Below are positions 1 to 9,209 of a DNA stretch of 64,000 bases, one piece after another. The translations under genes were made by a program, and so were the position numbers. The notes below the pieces were generated by a model, which saw only the letters and a program-made list of their open reading frames with translations, was not told the DNA's origin and did no database searches. Location: assembly GCF_945952405.1 (NCBI RefSeq), contig NZ_CAMFIA010000001.1, positions 248,001 through 312,000 on the forward strand, read 5' to 3'. Origin of the DNA: an uncultured Stenotrophomonas sp. (lineage in GTDB: Bacteria > Pseudomonadota > Gammaproteobacteria > Xanthomonadales > Xanthomonadaceae). The stretch's first letter is position 1. Every line of letters starts with the position of its first letter.

Positions 1-1462
1 TTTCACCGCTGGCCAGCAGGAAGTAGGCGAGCACCAGCCACCACACGCTGGCCATTTCTCCGGTGGCGCCGACCTGCTGCGCGGCGAGCGCCAACGGCAC
101 GAACGACAATGCGCCGATGACCAGGCCCCAGGCCGACTTCACCGGCTTGCCCGGCTCCCAGCCGCGGCGATCCATCCACGTCCACAGCGCGGCGAAGGCC
201 GGTGCCAGCAGGACCAGGAACAGCCCGCCGAGGTAGGTCAGCGAGCCGGCGGTCTGCGGAATCACCAGGCAGTCGCGCACCAGCAGGACCAGCATCAGCA
301 GCACGATGGCGGCGAAGAAGGCACGCGGCGCGGCCGAATCCGGGCGCCGTTCGGACAAGCGCGCGCTGACCACGAAGCCGAGCGGAGCCAGCAGCAGCGA
401 GACGATCGACCACGGCAGCGGCGTGCCGCCGGTGACCACCAGCGCCGGCACGATGTCCTTGGTCAGCAGGCGGTCGGTGAAGGTCACCCACGAGCCATAG
501 GACTGCTCGTACAGGGTGAAGAACACCAGCGCCAGGAAGATCAGCACCATCAGCGCGATCATCTGCTGGCGCTGCACCGGCGTGCACCTGCTGCCGGTGA
601 ACCAGGCGAACCAGACCAGCACGCCGCCCAGCACCACCAGCATCAGCATCAGCGCCAGGCTGATTTCGCCGCCCAGCGCGAACGCACCGTTGCCGGCAGC
701 CCACATCAGCCAGGCCACCGGCAGCACAGCGAGCACCGCGCACAGATAGATGAGCCATTCGCGGGGCAGGCCCAGCACCTTCTGCTTCAGCGCTGCCGGC
801 TGCGGCGGCTCGGCATGGCCCTGCAGGTACTTCTGGCCCCACAGGAACATCGCCAGACCGGCCAGCATGCCGATGCCGGCCGCGCCGAAGCCGTACTTCC
901 AGCCGTAGGCCTCGCCGAGGAAGCCGCACACCAGCGACGAGAACAGCGCGCCGAGATTGATGCCGGCGTAGAACAGCGAGAAACCCGAGTCGCGGCGCGG
1001 GTCGTCCTTGGCGTACAGCTTGCCGACGATGGTGGAGATGTTCGGCTTGAGGAAGCCGACGCCCATGATGATCAGCGCCAGCGACAGGTAGGTCACCGCC
1101 AGTGCCGAGGTGTCGCGCACCACTTCGCCGTTCACCCGGTAGGCAGCGTGGCCCTCGAAGGCCATGCCGAGGTGGCCGAGCACCAGCAGGATGCCGCCGA
1201 ACAGCACCGCGCGGCGCATGCCCAGCCAGCGATCGGCCAGCATTCCGCCGAACACCGGGATGCAGTACACCAGGCCGCCGTACGCGCCGAGCAGGTCCAG
1301 GCCGGCCTTGTCGCCGAACAGGTGGTACTTGGTCAGGTACAGCAGCAGCAGCGCCTTCATGCCGTAGAAGGAGAAGCGCTCCCACATTTCGGTGAAGAAG
1401 CAGACGTAGACGCCCTTGGGGTGGCCCAGGAAGTCGTCGGAAGCGGGAACGGCAGCGGTCAT
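1..1462 (-). CDS. POT/PTR2 family proton-coupled oligopeptide transporter (3' end outside window)
   Basis: Inner-membrane symporter of the major facilitator superfamily that imports di- and tripeptides with protons. The reading frame starts at the ATG on the complement of 1460-1462 (MTAAVPASDDF...) and stays open to the left edge, so about 486 residues are visible and the C-terminus is missing. The family signature ExxER is at residues 25-29 in FTEMWERFSFYGMK. The second PTR2 signature, FYAGINLGALFSS, follows after several hydrophobic segments, and hydrophobic helices continue to the edge. It is divergent from an OPT peptide transporter, and an exported S9 peptidase follows that gene, so the local theme is peptide acquisition. 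The family is clear; the exact substrate range is not. Confidence 0.93.
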   Translation of the reverse strand, partial: MTAAVPASDDFLGHPKGVYVCFFTEMWERFSFYGMKALLLLYLTKYHLFGDKAGLDLLGAYGGLVYCIPVFGGMLADRWLGMRRAVLFGGILLVLGHLGMAFEGHAAYRVNGEVVRDTSALAVTYLSLALIIMGVGFLKPNISTIVGKLYAKDDPRRDSGFSLFYAGINLGALFSSLVCGFLGEAYGWKYGFGAAGIGMLAGLAMFLWGQKYLQGHAEPPQPAALKQKVLGLPREWLIYLCAVLAVLPVAWLMWAAGNGAFALGGEISLALMLMLVVLGGVLVWFAWFTGSRCTPVQRQQMIALMVLIFLALVFFTLYEQSYGSWVTFTDRLLTKDIVPALVVTGGTPLPWSIVSLLLAPLGFVVSARLSERRPDSAAPRAFFAAIVLLMLVLLVRDCLVIPQTAGSLTYLGGLFLVLLAPAFAALWTWMDRRGWEPGKPVKSAWGLVIGALSFVPLALAAQQVGATGEMASVWWLVLAYFLLASGE

Positions 1463-1527
1463 CGACGGCGGGGACAGCGGAAAGGGCGCGATTATAGAAG
1501 GGGCGGGAGGGGATCGCCGCGCTTATG

Positions 1528-1561
1528 CCAAATACGACTTAATCCCCTCCGTCCCCTTTTT
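1528..1561. repeat. Single arm of the GGGGACGGAGG/CCTCCGTCCCC palindromic repeat
   Basis: The segment reads cgacttaatcccctccgtcccc followed by a T-run. It matches the right arm of the complete palindromes at 19732, 23921 and 43535. The left arm is only a degraded purine-rich stretch (around 1500-1514). It lies between two divergent genes, unlike the complete copies, which mark gene ends. Confidence 0.75.
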
Positions 1562-1717
1562 GCGGTGGGGGTGGGGTGGGTTTGCGGGATCGGTCGGTTG
1601 GCCTTGCCGCACGGGCCGGGCGGGGTGGTGGGCGAGGGCCGGCGGTGACCATGCGCACTGGACTTGCCGCTCCCTGAACGCTAGCGTGACGGGGATTTTT
1701 TGCCAGCAGGGGCTTCC

Positions 1718-3682
1718 ATGAACCACGACGCTGCGCCCAAGCAGCTCACCTTCCGCGCAGTGGCCCTGGCCATCGTGCTGGCGGTGGTGCTGTCGGCCGC
1801 AAACGCCTACCTCGGTCTGTTCGCAGGCCTGACCATCGCCACCGCCATTCCCGCCGCGGTGATCTCCATGGGCGTGCTGCGCCTGCTGGGCGGTGGCTCC
1901 ATTCTTGAAAACAACATCGTCCAGACCGGCGCTTCGGCCGGCTCGTCGATCGCCGCCGGCGTGATCTTCACCATCCCCGCGCTGGTGATCATGGGCTACT
2001 GGCCGGACTTCAAGTACTGGTGGGTGCTGGGCATCGCCGGTCTCGGCGGTCTGCTCGGCGTGCTGTTCTCGGTGCCGCTGCGCCGCTCGATGATCGTCGA
2101 GGATCCGCTGCCGTTCCCGGAAGGCAAGGCGGCGGCCGAAGTGCTCAAGGCGGGTGAGAACCCCGGCCCGGGCCTGAAGATCCTCGGCCTGTCGGCGGTG
2201 ATCGGTGCCTTCGTCAAGCTCGCCGCGGAAAGCGGCATGCGCCTGATTCCCGATGCCTGGGCCACCTCGGCCTATGTCGGCAGCTCCAAGATCACTGCCT
2301 TCATCGGCACCAACCTGTCGCCGGCACTGCTCGGCGTGGGCTACATCGTCGGCCTCAACGTCGGCATCGTGGTGGTGTCCGGCTCGATCCTGACCTGGCA
2401 CATCGCCATCCCGATCTACCAGGCGTTCTTCATGAACACCGATCCGGCACTGGCCGCGTCGGTCGCCGCTGCCTCGTCCACCGAAGCCGCGTTCGCCATC
2501 TGGGGCGCGAAGATGCGCTACCTGGGCGTCGGCGCGATGCTGATCGGTGGCATCTGGACCCTGATCTCGCTGCGCAAGTCGCTGCTGAATGGCGTCAAGA
2601 GCGGCTTTGCCGCCGCGCGCAAGAGCGGTGGCCCGGTGCTGGCGCATACCGAACGCGACCTGCCGATGAAGTGGATGCTGGTCGCCCTGGTGGTGTTCGT
2701 GCTGCCGTTGCTGGCCCTGTACCAGGCCATCGTCGGCCAGTGGCACGTGTCGATCCCGATGACCATCATCATGATCGTCGCCGGCTTCCTGTTCGTTTCG
2801 GTGTCGGCCTACCTGGCCGGCCTGATCGGTTCGTCCAACAACCCGGTTTCGGGCATCACCATCTCCACCATCCTGTTCGCCTCGGCCGTGCTGGTGGTGC
2901 TGCTGGGCAAGGATGGCCTGCAGCCGGTGGGCGCCTTCGGTGCGCCGCTGGGTGCGGTGGCCGCGATCATGATCGGCGCGGTGGTGTGCTGTGCCGCGGC
3001 GGTCGGTGGCGACAACCTGCAGGACCTCAAGGCCGGTTACATCGTCGGCGCCACCCCGTGGAAGCAGCAGCTGATGCTGGGCATCGGTGCGTTCTCGTGC
3101 GCACTGATCATGGCCCCGGTGCTGAACCTGCTGGCCACCGCCTATGGCATCGGCGTGAAGTCCGAGCTGCACCCGAACGCGCTGGCCGCGCCGCAGGCGA
3201 ACCTGATGGCCTCGGTGGCCAAGGGCCTGTTCGGTGGCGAACTGCCGTGGACCTTCATCGGCATCGGTGCGCTGGTCGGCGCCGCGATCATCGCCTTCGA
3301 CAGCTGGCTGAAGTCGCGCAACGCACGCTTCCGCGTGCCGGTGCTGGCCGCCGCCATCGGCATCTACCTGCCGCTGGAGCTGATGGTGCCGATCTTCCTC
3401 GGTGGCCTGATCGCCTACCTCGTCGAGCGCTTCCACAAGGTGCGCGCCGATGACGAAGAAGGCCGTGACCGCGTGCACAAGCCGGGCGTGCTGTTCGCCG
3501 CCGGCCTGATCACCGGTGAGGCGCTGATGGGCATCGCCATCGCGATCCCGATCGTGGTCAGCAGCCGCGCCGATGTGCTGGCCGTGCCGTTCCACCTGCC
3601 GGGCGCACAGTGGATCGGCCTGGCCGTGCTGTTCCTGGTCGGCTGGCTGATCTACCGCACCGGCAAGCGCGCGGTGGCGTGA
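1718..3682 (+). CDS. OPT family oligopeptide transporter
   Basis: Inner-membrane protein of 654 residues, a normal length for the OPT/YSL transporter family, which moves oligopeptides or metal chelates. Successive hydrophobic helices cover nearly the whole protein. The N-terminus has the family-like stretch NAYLGLFAGLTIATAIPAAV, and a conserved SSNNPVSGITIST segment lies near residue 380. I chose the ATG at 1718 because AGGGG sits six bases upstream (1708-1712); an upstream TTG at 1700 would add only six residues. It is monocistronic, with a palindromic repeat right after the stop and no periplasmic partner gene nearby. Function is a family assignment; the substrate cannot be read from the sequence. 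Confidence 0.93.
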   Translation: MNHDAAPKQLTFRAVALAIVLAVVLSAANAYLGLFAGLTIATAIPAAVISMGVLRLLGGGSILENNIVQTGASAGSSIAAGVIFTIPALVIMGYWPDFKYWWVLGIAGLGGLLGVLFSVPLRRSMIVEDPLPFPEGKAAAEVLKAGENPGPGLKILGLSAVIGAFVKLAAESGMRLIPDAWATSAYVGSSKITAFIGTNLSPALLGVGYIVGLNVGIVVVSGSILTWHIAIPIYQAFFMNTDPALAASVAAASSTEAAFAIWGAKMRYLGVGAMLIGGIWTLISLRKSLLNGVKSGFAAARKSGGPVLAHTERDLPMKWMLVALVVFVLPLLALYQAIVGQWHVSIPMTIIMIVAGFLFVSVSAYLAGLIGSSNNPVSGITISTILFASAVLVVLLGKDGLQPVGAFGAPLGAVAAIMIGAVVCCAAAVGGDNLQDLKAGYIVGATPWKQQLMLGIGAFSCALIMAPVLNLLATAYGIGVKSELHPNALAAPQANLMASVAKGLFGGELPWTFIGIGALVGAAIIAFDSWLKSRNARFRVPVLAAAIGIYLPLELMVPIFLGGLIAYLVERFHKVRADDEEGRDRVHKPGVLFAAGLITGEALMGIAIAIPIVVSSRADVLAVPFHLPGAQWIGLAVLFLVGWLIYRTGKRAVA

Positions 3683-3687
3683 TGCAC

Positions 3688-3726
3688 GGGGTCGGATCCC
3701 TTCCCGCAGGGAAGGGCTCTGACCCC
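3688..3726. repeat. GGGGTC(A/G)GATCCC palindromic repeat, copy 1
   Basis: An inverted repeat beginning ggggtcggatccc and ending ctctgacccc, located just after the OPT transporter stop. It is a slightly degraded copy of the perfect palindromes at 25495, 31256 and 33313. The arms mismatch at the inner positions (gga against tct). Confidence 0.8.
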
Positions 3727-3736
3727 AGGTTTGATG

Positions 3737-3811
3737 GGTGGTGCCGGCCGCTGGCCGGCAATCCCGGAATCCTGCGATACCCCTGGTTGCCGGCCAGCGG
3801 CCGGCACTACC
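3737..3811. repeat. SMAG-type REP, inverted dimer
   Basis: Two hairpin units in opposite orientation. The left unit is ggtggtgccggccgctggccggca and the right is ttgccggccagcggccggcactacc. Each has a GC-rich stem and the pair forms a larger inverted repeat. The GTAG-type ends (here GTGG and CTAC) match the Stenotrophomonas SMAG repeats as I know them. Confidence 0.85.
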
Positions 3812-4032
3812 GGTGTCCCCCACAAACCCCGCTTCGGGCCAAAAGCACTTTCCCGAGCGGCGCGGCGGCCTCCGTGCGCATTGCGATGCGCTCCCCGGAC
3901 CGGCGCCCTGAGTCATCGGGGCGGGGTTTGCCTTTTCTGGCGGAAGGCATGGCCGCAGCCATGACCGATGGCCTTGGCAGCCCCGGCCGTGCGGGCCTAA
4001 CATCGTTTTTTTGCCGTCCTGCGGAGACCCCG

Positions 4033-6111
4033 ATGAAACTGCGTCATGCCCTGTTGCCACTGAGCCTGCTGGCCGCCCTGCCCAGCGTTGCCGCTGCCCG
4101 TGGCCTGGAAATCCGCGACATGGTGGCCATGGACCGCGTCTCCGCGCCGGTGCTGACCGCTGACGGTGGCACCGTGGTGTTCGCCAAGCGCAGCGTGGAT
4201 GCCAACCTCAAGGCCTCCACCGCGCTGTTCGCACGCAACCTGCTGACCCGTGACGCGGCGCCGCCGAAGCAGATCACCCCGGCCGGCTGGAACGTCAACT
4301 CCGCTTCGCTGTCGGCCGATGGCCAGACCGTGTACTTCCTCAGCGCCAAGAACGGCAGCCAGCAGCTGTACGCACAGCCGATCAGTGGCGGCACCCCGCG
4401 CCAGCTGACCGATTTCGCGGTCGATGTCGACAGCTACCACGTATCGCCGCAGGACGACCGCGTGCTGTTCAGTGCCGGCGTATTCCAGGCCTGTGCCTCG
4501 GACCTGGCCTGCACCGAGAAGAAGCTGAAGGACAAGAAGGACGCCAAGGCCAGCGGCCAGGTCTGGGATTCGCTGTTCGTGCGCCACTGGGATACCTGGA
4601 ACGATGGCCGCCGCAATACGCTGTTCGTGGCACCGCTGCCGGCGGCCAAGGCCGGCCCGGTCAAGGGGGCCTCGGCGCTGAGCGCGACCATCGATGGCGA
4701 TGCGCCGTCCAAGCCGTTCGGCGGCAACGATGACTTCGCGTGGTCGCCGGATGGCGCCAGCGTGGTCGCCAGCATCCGCGTGGCCGGCAAGCAGGAGCCG
4801 TGGTCGACCAACTTCGACCTGTACCGCTTCGATGCCGCCGGCAAGCAGGCGCCGGTCAACCTGACCGCCTCCAACCCGGCCTGGGATGCCGGCCCGGTGT
4901 TCAGCGCCGACGGCAAGACCCTGTTCTACCGCGCGATGAAGCGTCCGGGCTTCGAAGCCGACCGCTTCGGCCTGATGGCGCTGGACCTGGCCAGCGGCAA
5001 GGCCCGCGAGATCGCCCCGGAATGGGATCGTTCGGCCGGTGGCATCACCCTGTCCGCCGATGGCGCCAGCATCTACACCACCGCCGATGACCTCGGTGAG
5101 CATCCGCTGTTCCAGATCGACGTGGCCAGCGGCAAGGCCACCCGCCTGATCGGCGACGGCAGCGTCACCTCGGTGGACGTGGCCGGCAACAGCGTGGCGA
5201 TCACCCGCAACAGCCTGAAGAGCAACGACCAGGTGCTGGTCGGCCAGCTGCCGGCCGCCGGCCAGGCGATGGGCGAGCTGCGCGCGCTGACCCCGGCCGC
5301 CGGCGACGTGCTGAAGGACGTGCGCTTCGGCGACTACGAACAGTTCGAGTTCAAGGGCTGGAACAACGACACCGTGCACGGCTACGTGGTCAAGCCGCAC
5401 AACTACCAGGAAGGCAAGTCCTACCCGGTCGCGTTCCTGATCCACGGCGGCCCGCAGGGCAGCTTCGGCAATGGCTGGAGCTACCGCTGGAACCCGCAGA
5501 CCTATGCCGGCCAGGGCTACGCGGTGGTGATGATCGACTTCCACGGTTCCACCGGTTACGGCCAGGCCTTCACCGATGCGATCAGCCAGCACTGGGGCGA
5601 CCGCCCGCTGGAAGACCTGCAGAAGGGCTGGGACGCGGCGCTGAAGAAGTACCGCTTCCTCAACGGTGACAAGGCCTGCGCCCTCGGCGCCAGCTATGGC
5701 GGCTTCATGGTCAACTGGATCGCCGGCAACTGGAACGGCCCGTTCAAGTGCCTGGTCAACCACGACGGCGTGTTCGACCAGCGCATGATGGGGTACGCCA
5801 CCGAAGAGCTGTGGTTCACCGAGTGGGAGCAGGGCGGTACGCCGTACCAGAAGGCGGCCAACTACGAGAAGTTCAACCCGGTCAACCACGTTGCGGACTG
5901 GAAGAAGCCGATCCTGGTCATCCACGGCCAGCAGGACTTCCGCATTCCGGTCGAGCAGGGCCTGGCCGCGTTCACCGCGGCGCAGCGCCAGGGCATCGAA
6001 TCGAAGTTCCTGTACTTCCCGGACGAGAACCACTGGGTACTGAAGCCGAACAACAGCATCCTGTGGCATGACACCGTCAACGCCTGGCTGAAGCAGCACA
6101 TCGGCGAGTAA
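4033..6111 (+). CDS. Exported S9 family prolyl oligopeptidase / dipeptidyl peptidase
   Basis: Serine peptidase of 692 residues with an N-terminal signal peptide (hydrophobic core LLPLSLLAALPSVAAA, likely cut after AAA near residue 22), so it acts in the periplasm. A beta-propeller region with repeated SADG/SPDG strands fills about residues 30-390. The C-terminal alpha/beta hydrolase domain carries the catalytic triad: Ser554 in GASYGG, Asp635 in GQQDFRIP and His667 in DENHW. This resembles dipeptidyl aminopeptidases of the DPP5/acylaminoacyl-peptidase type, which release dipeptides from oligopeptides. Its products could feed the nearby peptide transporters, which is an inference from position only. 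The start is the ATG after gcggagacccc. Confidence 0.93.
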   Translation: MKLRHALLPLSLLAALPSVAAARGLEIRDMVAMDRVSAPVLTADGGTVVFAKRSVDANLKASTALFARNLLTRDAAPPKQITPAGWNVNSASLSADGQTVYFLSAKNGSQQLYAQPISGGTPRQLTDFAVDVDSYHVSPQDDRVLFSAGVFQACASDLACTEKKLKDKKDAKASGQVWDSLFVRHWDTWNDGRRNTLFVAPLPAAKAGPVKGASALSATIDGDAPSKPFGGNDDFAWSPDGASVVASIRVAGKQEPWSTNFDLYRFDAAGKQAPVNLTASNPAWDAGPVFSADGKTLFYRAMKRPGFEADRFGLMALDLASGKAREIAPEWDRSAGGITLSADGASIYTTADDLGEHPLFQIDVASGKATRLIGDGSVTSVDVAGNSVAITRNSLKSNDQVLVGQLPAAGQAMGELRALTPAAGDVLKDVRFGDYEQFEFKGWNNDTVHGYVVKPHNYQEGKSYPVAFLIHGGPQGSFGNGWSYRWNPQTYAGQGYAVVMIDFHGSTGYGQAFTDAISQHWGDRPLEDLQKGWDAALKKYRFLNGDKACALGASYGGFMVNWIAGNWNGPFKCLVNHDGVFDQRMMGYATEELWFTEWEQGGTPYQKAANYEKFNPVNHVADWKKPILVIHGQQDFRIPVEQGLAAFTAAQRQGIESKFLYFPDENHWVLKPNNSILWHDTVNAWLKQHIGE

Positions 6112-6119
6112 GTGTTGCC

Positions 6120-6151
6120 GGCGCCGCCCTCCGGGGCGGCGCCTCTGTTTT
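6120..6151 (+). terminator. Rho-independent terminator after the S9 peptidase
   Basis: A 10-bp perfect GC stem (ggcgccgccc / gggcggcgcc) with a four-base loop is followed by tctgtttt. It starts nine bases after the stop codon. Confidence 0.8.
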
Positions 6152-6168
6152 GGCCCTCTGCTTGACCG

Positions 6169-6246
6169 GTGGCTGCCGACCGTTGGTCGGCAGCCACATG
6201 CTGCTTCCCACCCATACCGGATTGCCGGCCAGCGGCCGGCACTACC
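6169..6246. repeat. REP-like hairpins upstream of the DUF819 gene
   Basis: The first hairpin (6169-6197) has perfect 13-bp arms, gtggctgccgacc and ggtcggcagccac, around a gtt loop. The second (6222-6246) is a standard SMAG arm, ttgccggccagcggccggcactacc. The two units have different stems, so this is a mixed pair. It ends 12 bases before the next start codon and therefore lies in its leader. Confidence 0.8.
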
Positions 6247-6258
6247 AGGAGCGCCCGC

Positions 6259-7488
6259 TTGATCCAGAACGACATCGTCGTCTTCGGCCTGATCGCCGCC
6301 ACCCTCGGCGCCGTGTTCTGGACCGCCTCGCGTGAGCAGGGGCTGTGGAAGCGCTTCTACACGTTCGTGCCGGCACTGCTGCTGTGCTACCTGATTCCCG
6401 GCATCTACAACACCGTCGGCCTGATCGACGGCCAGAACACCAAGCTGTACAACCCGATCGCGCGTGACATCCTGCTGCCGGCGGCGTTGATCCTGCTGAC
6501 CCTGGCGGTGGACATCAAGGGCATCCTGCGGCTTGGCCCGAAGCTGGTGCTGATGTACCTGGGCGCCTCGGCCAGCATCATGCTCGGCGCGGTGGTGGCG
6601 TTCCTGCTGATGCGCGCGCTGCATCCGGAAACCGTGGCCGGCGATACCTGGGCCGGCATGGCGGCGCTGGCTGGCAGCTGGATCGGCGGCGGTGCCAACA
6701 TGCTGGCGATGCGCGAAGTGTTCGACGTCAACGCCACCACCTTCGGCCAGTTCGCGGTGGTCGATGTCGGCGTCGGGTACGTGTGGATGGCGGCGCTGAT
6801 CTTCCTGGCCGGCCGCGCGGCGAAGATCGATGCGCGCAGTGGCGCCGATACCTCGGCCATCGACGAACTGAAGGAGCGCATCGCGCGCTTCCAGGCCGAG
6901 CATGAACGCATTCCCAGCCTCACCGACCTGATGCTGATCGTGGCGGTGGCATTCGGCGGCGTCGGCCTGTCGCATGCGATCGGCACGCCGCTGGCCGCCT
7001 GGTTCAAGGCCAATGTCGGCTGGGCCTCGCAGTTCAGCCTGGACGCCCCCTTCGTCTGGGTGGTGGTGCTGTCGACCACGCTCGGCCTGAGCCTGAGCTT
7101 CACCCGTGCACGCACGCTGGAAGGTGCCGGTGCATCGCGGCTGGGGTCGCTGCTGCTGTATTTCCTGATCGCCTGCATCGGCATGCAGATGGACCTGCTG
7201 GCGCTGCTGGACCGTCCGTGGCTGTTCCTGCTTGGCCTGATCTGGATCAGCGTGCACATCGTGCTGTTGTGGTGCCTGGGCAAGCTGCTGAAGGTGCCGT
7301 TCTTCTACTTCGCCATCGGTTCGCAGTCGAACATCGGTGGCCCGGCTTCGGCACCGGTGGTGGCCGCAGCGTTCCATCCGGCGCTGGCGCCGGTCGGCGT
7401 GCTGCTGGGGACGATGGGCTACGCCACCGGCACCTACCTGGCCTACATCGTCGGCATCACCCTGCGCGCGTTGGCAGGCCAGGGCTGA
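6259..7488 (+). CDS. DUF819 family integral membrane protein
   Basis: Multi-pass inner-membrane protein of 409 residues, uncharacterised and belonging to the DUF819 (YjcL-like) family. It has about ten hydrophobic segments, and the conserved-looking glycine-rich stretch GSWIGGGANMLAM lies near residue 138. I chose the TTG at 6259 (MIQNDIVVFGL...) because CAGGAG sits seven bases upstream; the longer frame back to 6169 would translate the REP hairpins. The upstream SMAG arm ends just before the ribosome binding site. The transport-like architecture is visible; no substrate can be inferred. Confidence 0.85.
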   Translation: MIQNDIVVFGLIAATLGAVFWTASREQGLWKRFYTFVPALLLCYLIPGIYNTVGLIDGQNTKLYNPIARDILLPAALILLTLAVDIKGILRLGPKLVLMYLGASASIMLGAVVAFLLMRALHPETVAGDTWAGMAALAGSWIGGGANMLAMREVFDVNATTFGQFAVVDVGVGYVWMAALIFLAGRAAKIDARSGADTSAIDELKERIARFQAEHERIPSLTDLMLIVAVAFGGVGLSHAIGTPLAAWFKANVGWASQFSLDAPFVWVVVLSTTLGLSLSFTRARTLEGAGASRLGSLLLYFLIACIGMQMDLLALLDRPWLFLLGLIWISVHIVLLWCLGKLLKVPFFYFAIGSQSNIGGPASAPVVAAAFHPALAPVGVLLGTMGYATGTYLAYIVGITLRALAGQG

Positions 7489-7491
7489 TCG

Positions 7492-7569
7492 GGTAGTGCC
7501 GGCCGCTGGCCGGCAACCAGGTGATGCTGCACGGGTTCATGCGGTTGCCGGCCAGCGGCCGGCACTACC
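7492..7569. repeat. SMAG-type REP, inverted dimer
   Basis: An inverted pair: ggtagtgccggccgctggccggca and ttgccggccagcggccggcactacc, with about 30 bases between. It sits between the convergent ends of the DUF819 gene and the HEACH-motif gene. Confidence 0.9.
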
Positions 7570-7575
7570 GATGCT

Positions 7576-8055
7576 CTACGCCACCGGCAACCCGCGTTCG
7601 ATCAACCACGCTTTCGCGTCTTCGGCGTCCTGCTCGAACCACGCCTTGGTAGACCCCAGCCGATACGTATATCCCCAGGCATCCATGTCGGCCATCAGGC
7701 GTTCGCTGCCAACGCCGGGCAGCTGCCCGGCAAGCACGATCTGCAGATAGCAGGTGGCATCTTCCTCGGCCACCGAGTCGGTGGCATCGGTATGCACCTG
7801 CGCACGCCGGTCCGGCGGCAGCACGATCAGGTGGCAGGCTTCGTGCAGCATCGAGTGCACGGGGGTGTCGTCGCGCACGTACACGTTGCTGGCGATGATG
7901 CCGGCCTCCGGCTCGCCCCAGTAGCTGCCGGGAATCGGTTCGCCGGCGGCCACGTGGTGCAGCCGCAGGCCATGCGCGGCGAGCAGGCACTGCGCATCGG
8001 CGAAGGCGATGTCGCCCACGCAGGTGATATCCACGGCGGTTGTCGTGTCGGTCAT
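7576..8055 (-). CDS. Small uncharacterised protein with a HEACH (HExxH) motif
   Basis: A 159-residue protein with no signal peptide or membrane segment. Its clearest feature is LHEACHLIVLP in the middle of the chain, which fits the HExxH zinc-binding motif of metallopeptidases. Acidic residues (VAEEDATCYL) follow about 23 residues later and could supply a third ligand. I do not recognise the family. I chose the ATG at 8055 (MTDTTTAVDITC...); a GTG nine bases earlier is possible. It lies 46 bases downstream of minE on the same strand and may be co-transcribed with it. Catalytic activity is an inference from one motif. Confidence 0.7.
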   Translation of the reverse strand: MTDTTTAVDITCVGDIAFADAQCLLAAHGLRLHHVAAGEPIPGSYWGEPEAGIIASNVYVRDDTPVHSMLHEACHLIVLPPDRRAQVHTDATDSVAEEDATCYLQIVLAGQLPGVGSERLMADMDAWGYTYRLGSTKAWFEQDAEDAKAWLIERGLPVA

Positions 8056-8101
8056 GCGGGTCACGCTGCCCCGCCCATGCAGGCACGGGCGGGGCGGGGG
8101 A

Positions 8102-8362
8102 TCAGGGTTTGTCCGGGCCTTCAGGCAGCGCCACGGAGATGTCCAGCACATCGTGCTGGCCATCCTTCACCAGGTCGACCTTCACCGCATCGACGTCGAT
8201 GTTCACGTACTTCTTGATCACTTCCAGCAGCTCGCGCTGCAGCAGCGGCAGGTAGTCCGGGCCACCGCGGTGGCTGCGTTCCTGCGCGATGATGATCTGC
8301 AGGCGGTTCTTGGCGGTTTCGGCGGTGGTCTTCTTCGCTTTGAGGAAATCAAACAGGCCCAT
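8102..8362 (-). CDS. minE: Cell division topological specificity factor MinE
   Basis: An 86-residue protein, the usual MinE length. It displaces MinC/MinD from midcell by stimulating MinD ATPase, producing the pole-to-pole oscillation that restricts FtsZ rings to the cell centre. The N-terminal [11 protein letters not shown] is the membrane-targeting segment, followed by the anti-MinCD helix ([15 protein letters not shown]) and the topological domain ([16 protein letters not shown]...). It begins two bases after the minD stop, so it is translated from the min operon message. Confidence 0.97.
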   Translation of the reverse strand: MGLFDFLKAKKTTAETAKNRLQIIIAQERSHRGGPDYLPLLQRELLEVIKKYVNIDVDAVKVDLVKDGQHDVLDISVALPEGPDKP

Positions 8363-8364
8363 GC

Positions 8365-9174
8365 TTACCCTCCGAACAGCTTGCTGAAGAAGCCCTTCTT
8401 CTCGACGTTGGTGAAGCGCATCGGGCGTTCTTCGCCGAGGATGCGCGCGACGGCGTCGTCGTAGGCCTGGCCGGCAGCGGACTCGGTATCCAGGATCACC
8501 GGCTCGCCCTTGTTGGAGGCATTGAGCACGTCACCGGACTCGGGGATCACGCCGATCGCCTTCAGGCCCAGCACTTCCTCAACGTCGGCGATGCTCAGCA
8601 TCTCGCCGCTTTCCACGCGCAGCGGGGTGTAGCGGGTGAGCAGCAGGAAGGCCGGCACGTCCTGGCCGGATTCGGCCTTGTGGGTCTTCGAGTCGAGCAG
8701 GCCGATGATGCGGTCCGAGTCGCGTACCGACGACACTTCCGGGTTCACCACCACCACGGCACGGTCGGCGAAGTACATCGCCAGGAAGGCACCCTTCTCG
8801 ATGCCGGCCGGGGAGTCGCAGATGATGTAGTCGAAGCCGTCGGCGGCCAGGTCCTTCAGGACCTTGCCCACGCCTTCCTGGGTCAGTGCGTCCTTGTCGC
8901 GGGTCTGCGAGGCGGCCAGCACGTACAGGTTCTCGAAGCGCTTGTCCTTGATCAGGGCCTGCTTGAGGGTGGCTTCGCCGTGCACGACGTTGACGAAGTC
9001 GTACACCACGCGGCGTTCGCAGCCCATGATCAGATCGAGGTTGCGCAGGCCGACGTCGAAGTCGATCACCGCCACCTTCTTGCCGCGCCGTGCCAGGCCG
9101 CAGGCCAGGCTTGCGCTGGAAGTGGTCTTGCCGACGCCGCCCTTGCCGGAGGTGACTACGATGATTTCAGCCAA
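8365..9174 (-). CDS. minD: Septum site-determining protein MinD
   Basis: ParA-type P-loop ATPase of 269 residues that recruits MinC to the membrane to block polar septation. The deviant Walker A motif KGGVGKT is at residues 11-17. The [12 protein letters not shown] segment holds the Walker B region, and the C-terminus ([12 protein letters not shown]) is the amphipathic membrane-targeting helix. The start is a TTG ([10 protein letters not shown] in the genome, read as Met) with AGGAG seven bases upstream; no ATG fits. The gene lies between minC and minE with 35-base and 2-base gaps. Confidence 0.97.
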   Translation of the reverse strand: MAEIIVVTSGKGGVGKTTSSASLACGLARRGKKVAVIDFDVGLRNLDLIMGCERRVVYDFVNVVHGEATLKQALIKDKRFENLYVLAASQTRDKDALTQEGVGKVLKDLAADGFDYIICDSPAGIEKGAFLAMYFADRAVVVVNPEVSSVRDSDRIIGLLDSKTHKAESGQDVPAFLLLTRYTPLRVESGEMLSIADVEEVLGLKAIGVIPESGDVLNASNKGEPVILDTESAAGQAYDDAVARILGEERPMRFTNVEKKGFFSKLFGG

Positions 9175-9209
9175 AGGACTTCTCCTGATGATTCTGTTTG
9201 GGTGCTGCG

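Larger units (their letters stand above)
3683..4032. other. Intergenic region with two REP-like hairpins
   Basis: No gene is visible in this 350-base gap between two plus-strand genes. It holds a GGGGTC...GACCCC palindrome (3688-3726), an inverted pair of SMAG-type hairpins (3737-3811), and about 220 bases of unique sequence that must contain the promoter of the downstream peptidase gene. I could not pick a convincing -35/-10 pair. Confidence 0.7.

Noticed and set aside
1523..4060. An open frame of 845 codons on the minus strand, antisense to the OPT transporter gene
   Set aside because: It overlaps well-supported genes, is rich in Arg, His, Gln, Asp and Gly, and shows no domain. It is an effect of high GC in a third-position frame.
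3997..7377. A minus-strand frame of 1126 codons opposite the S9 peptidase and DUF819 genes
   Set aside because: It spans two unrelated genes and REP hairpins and has low-complexity Gln/Arg/His composition. Not coding.
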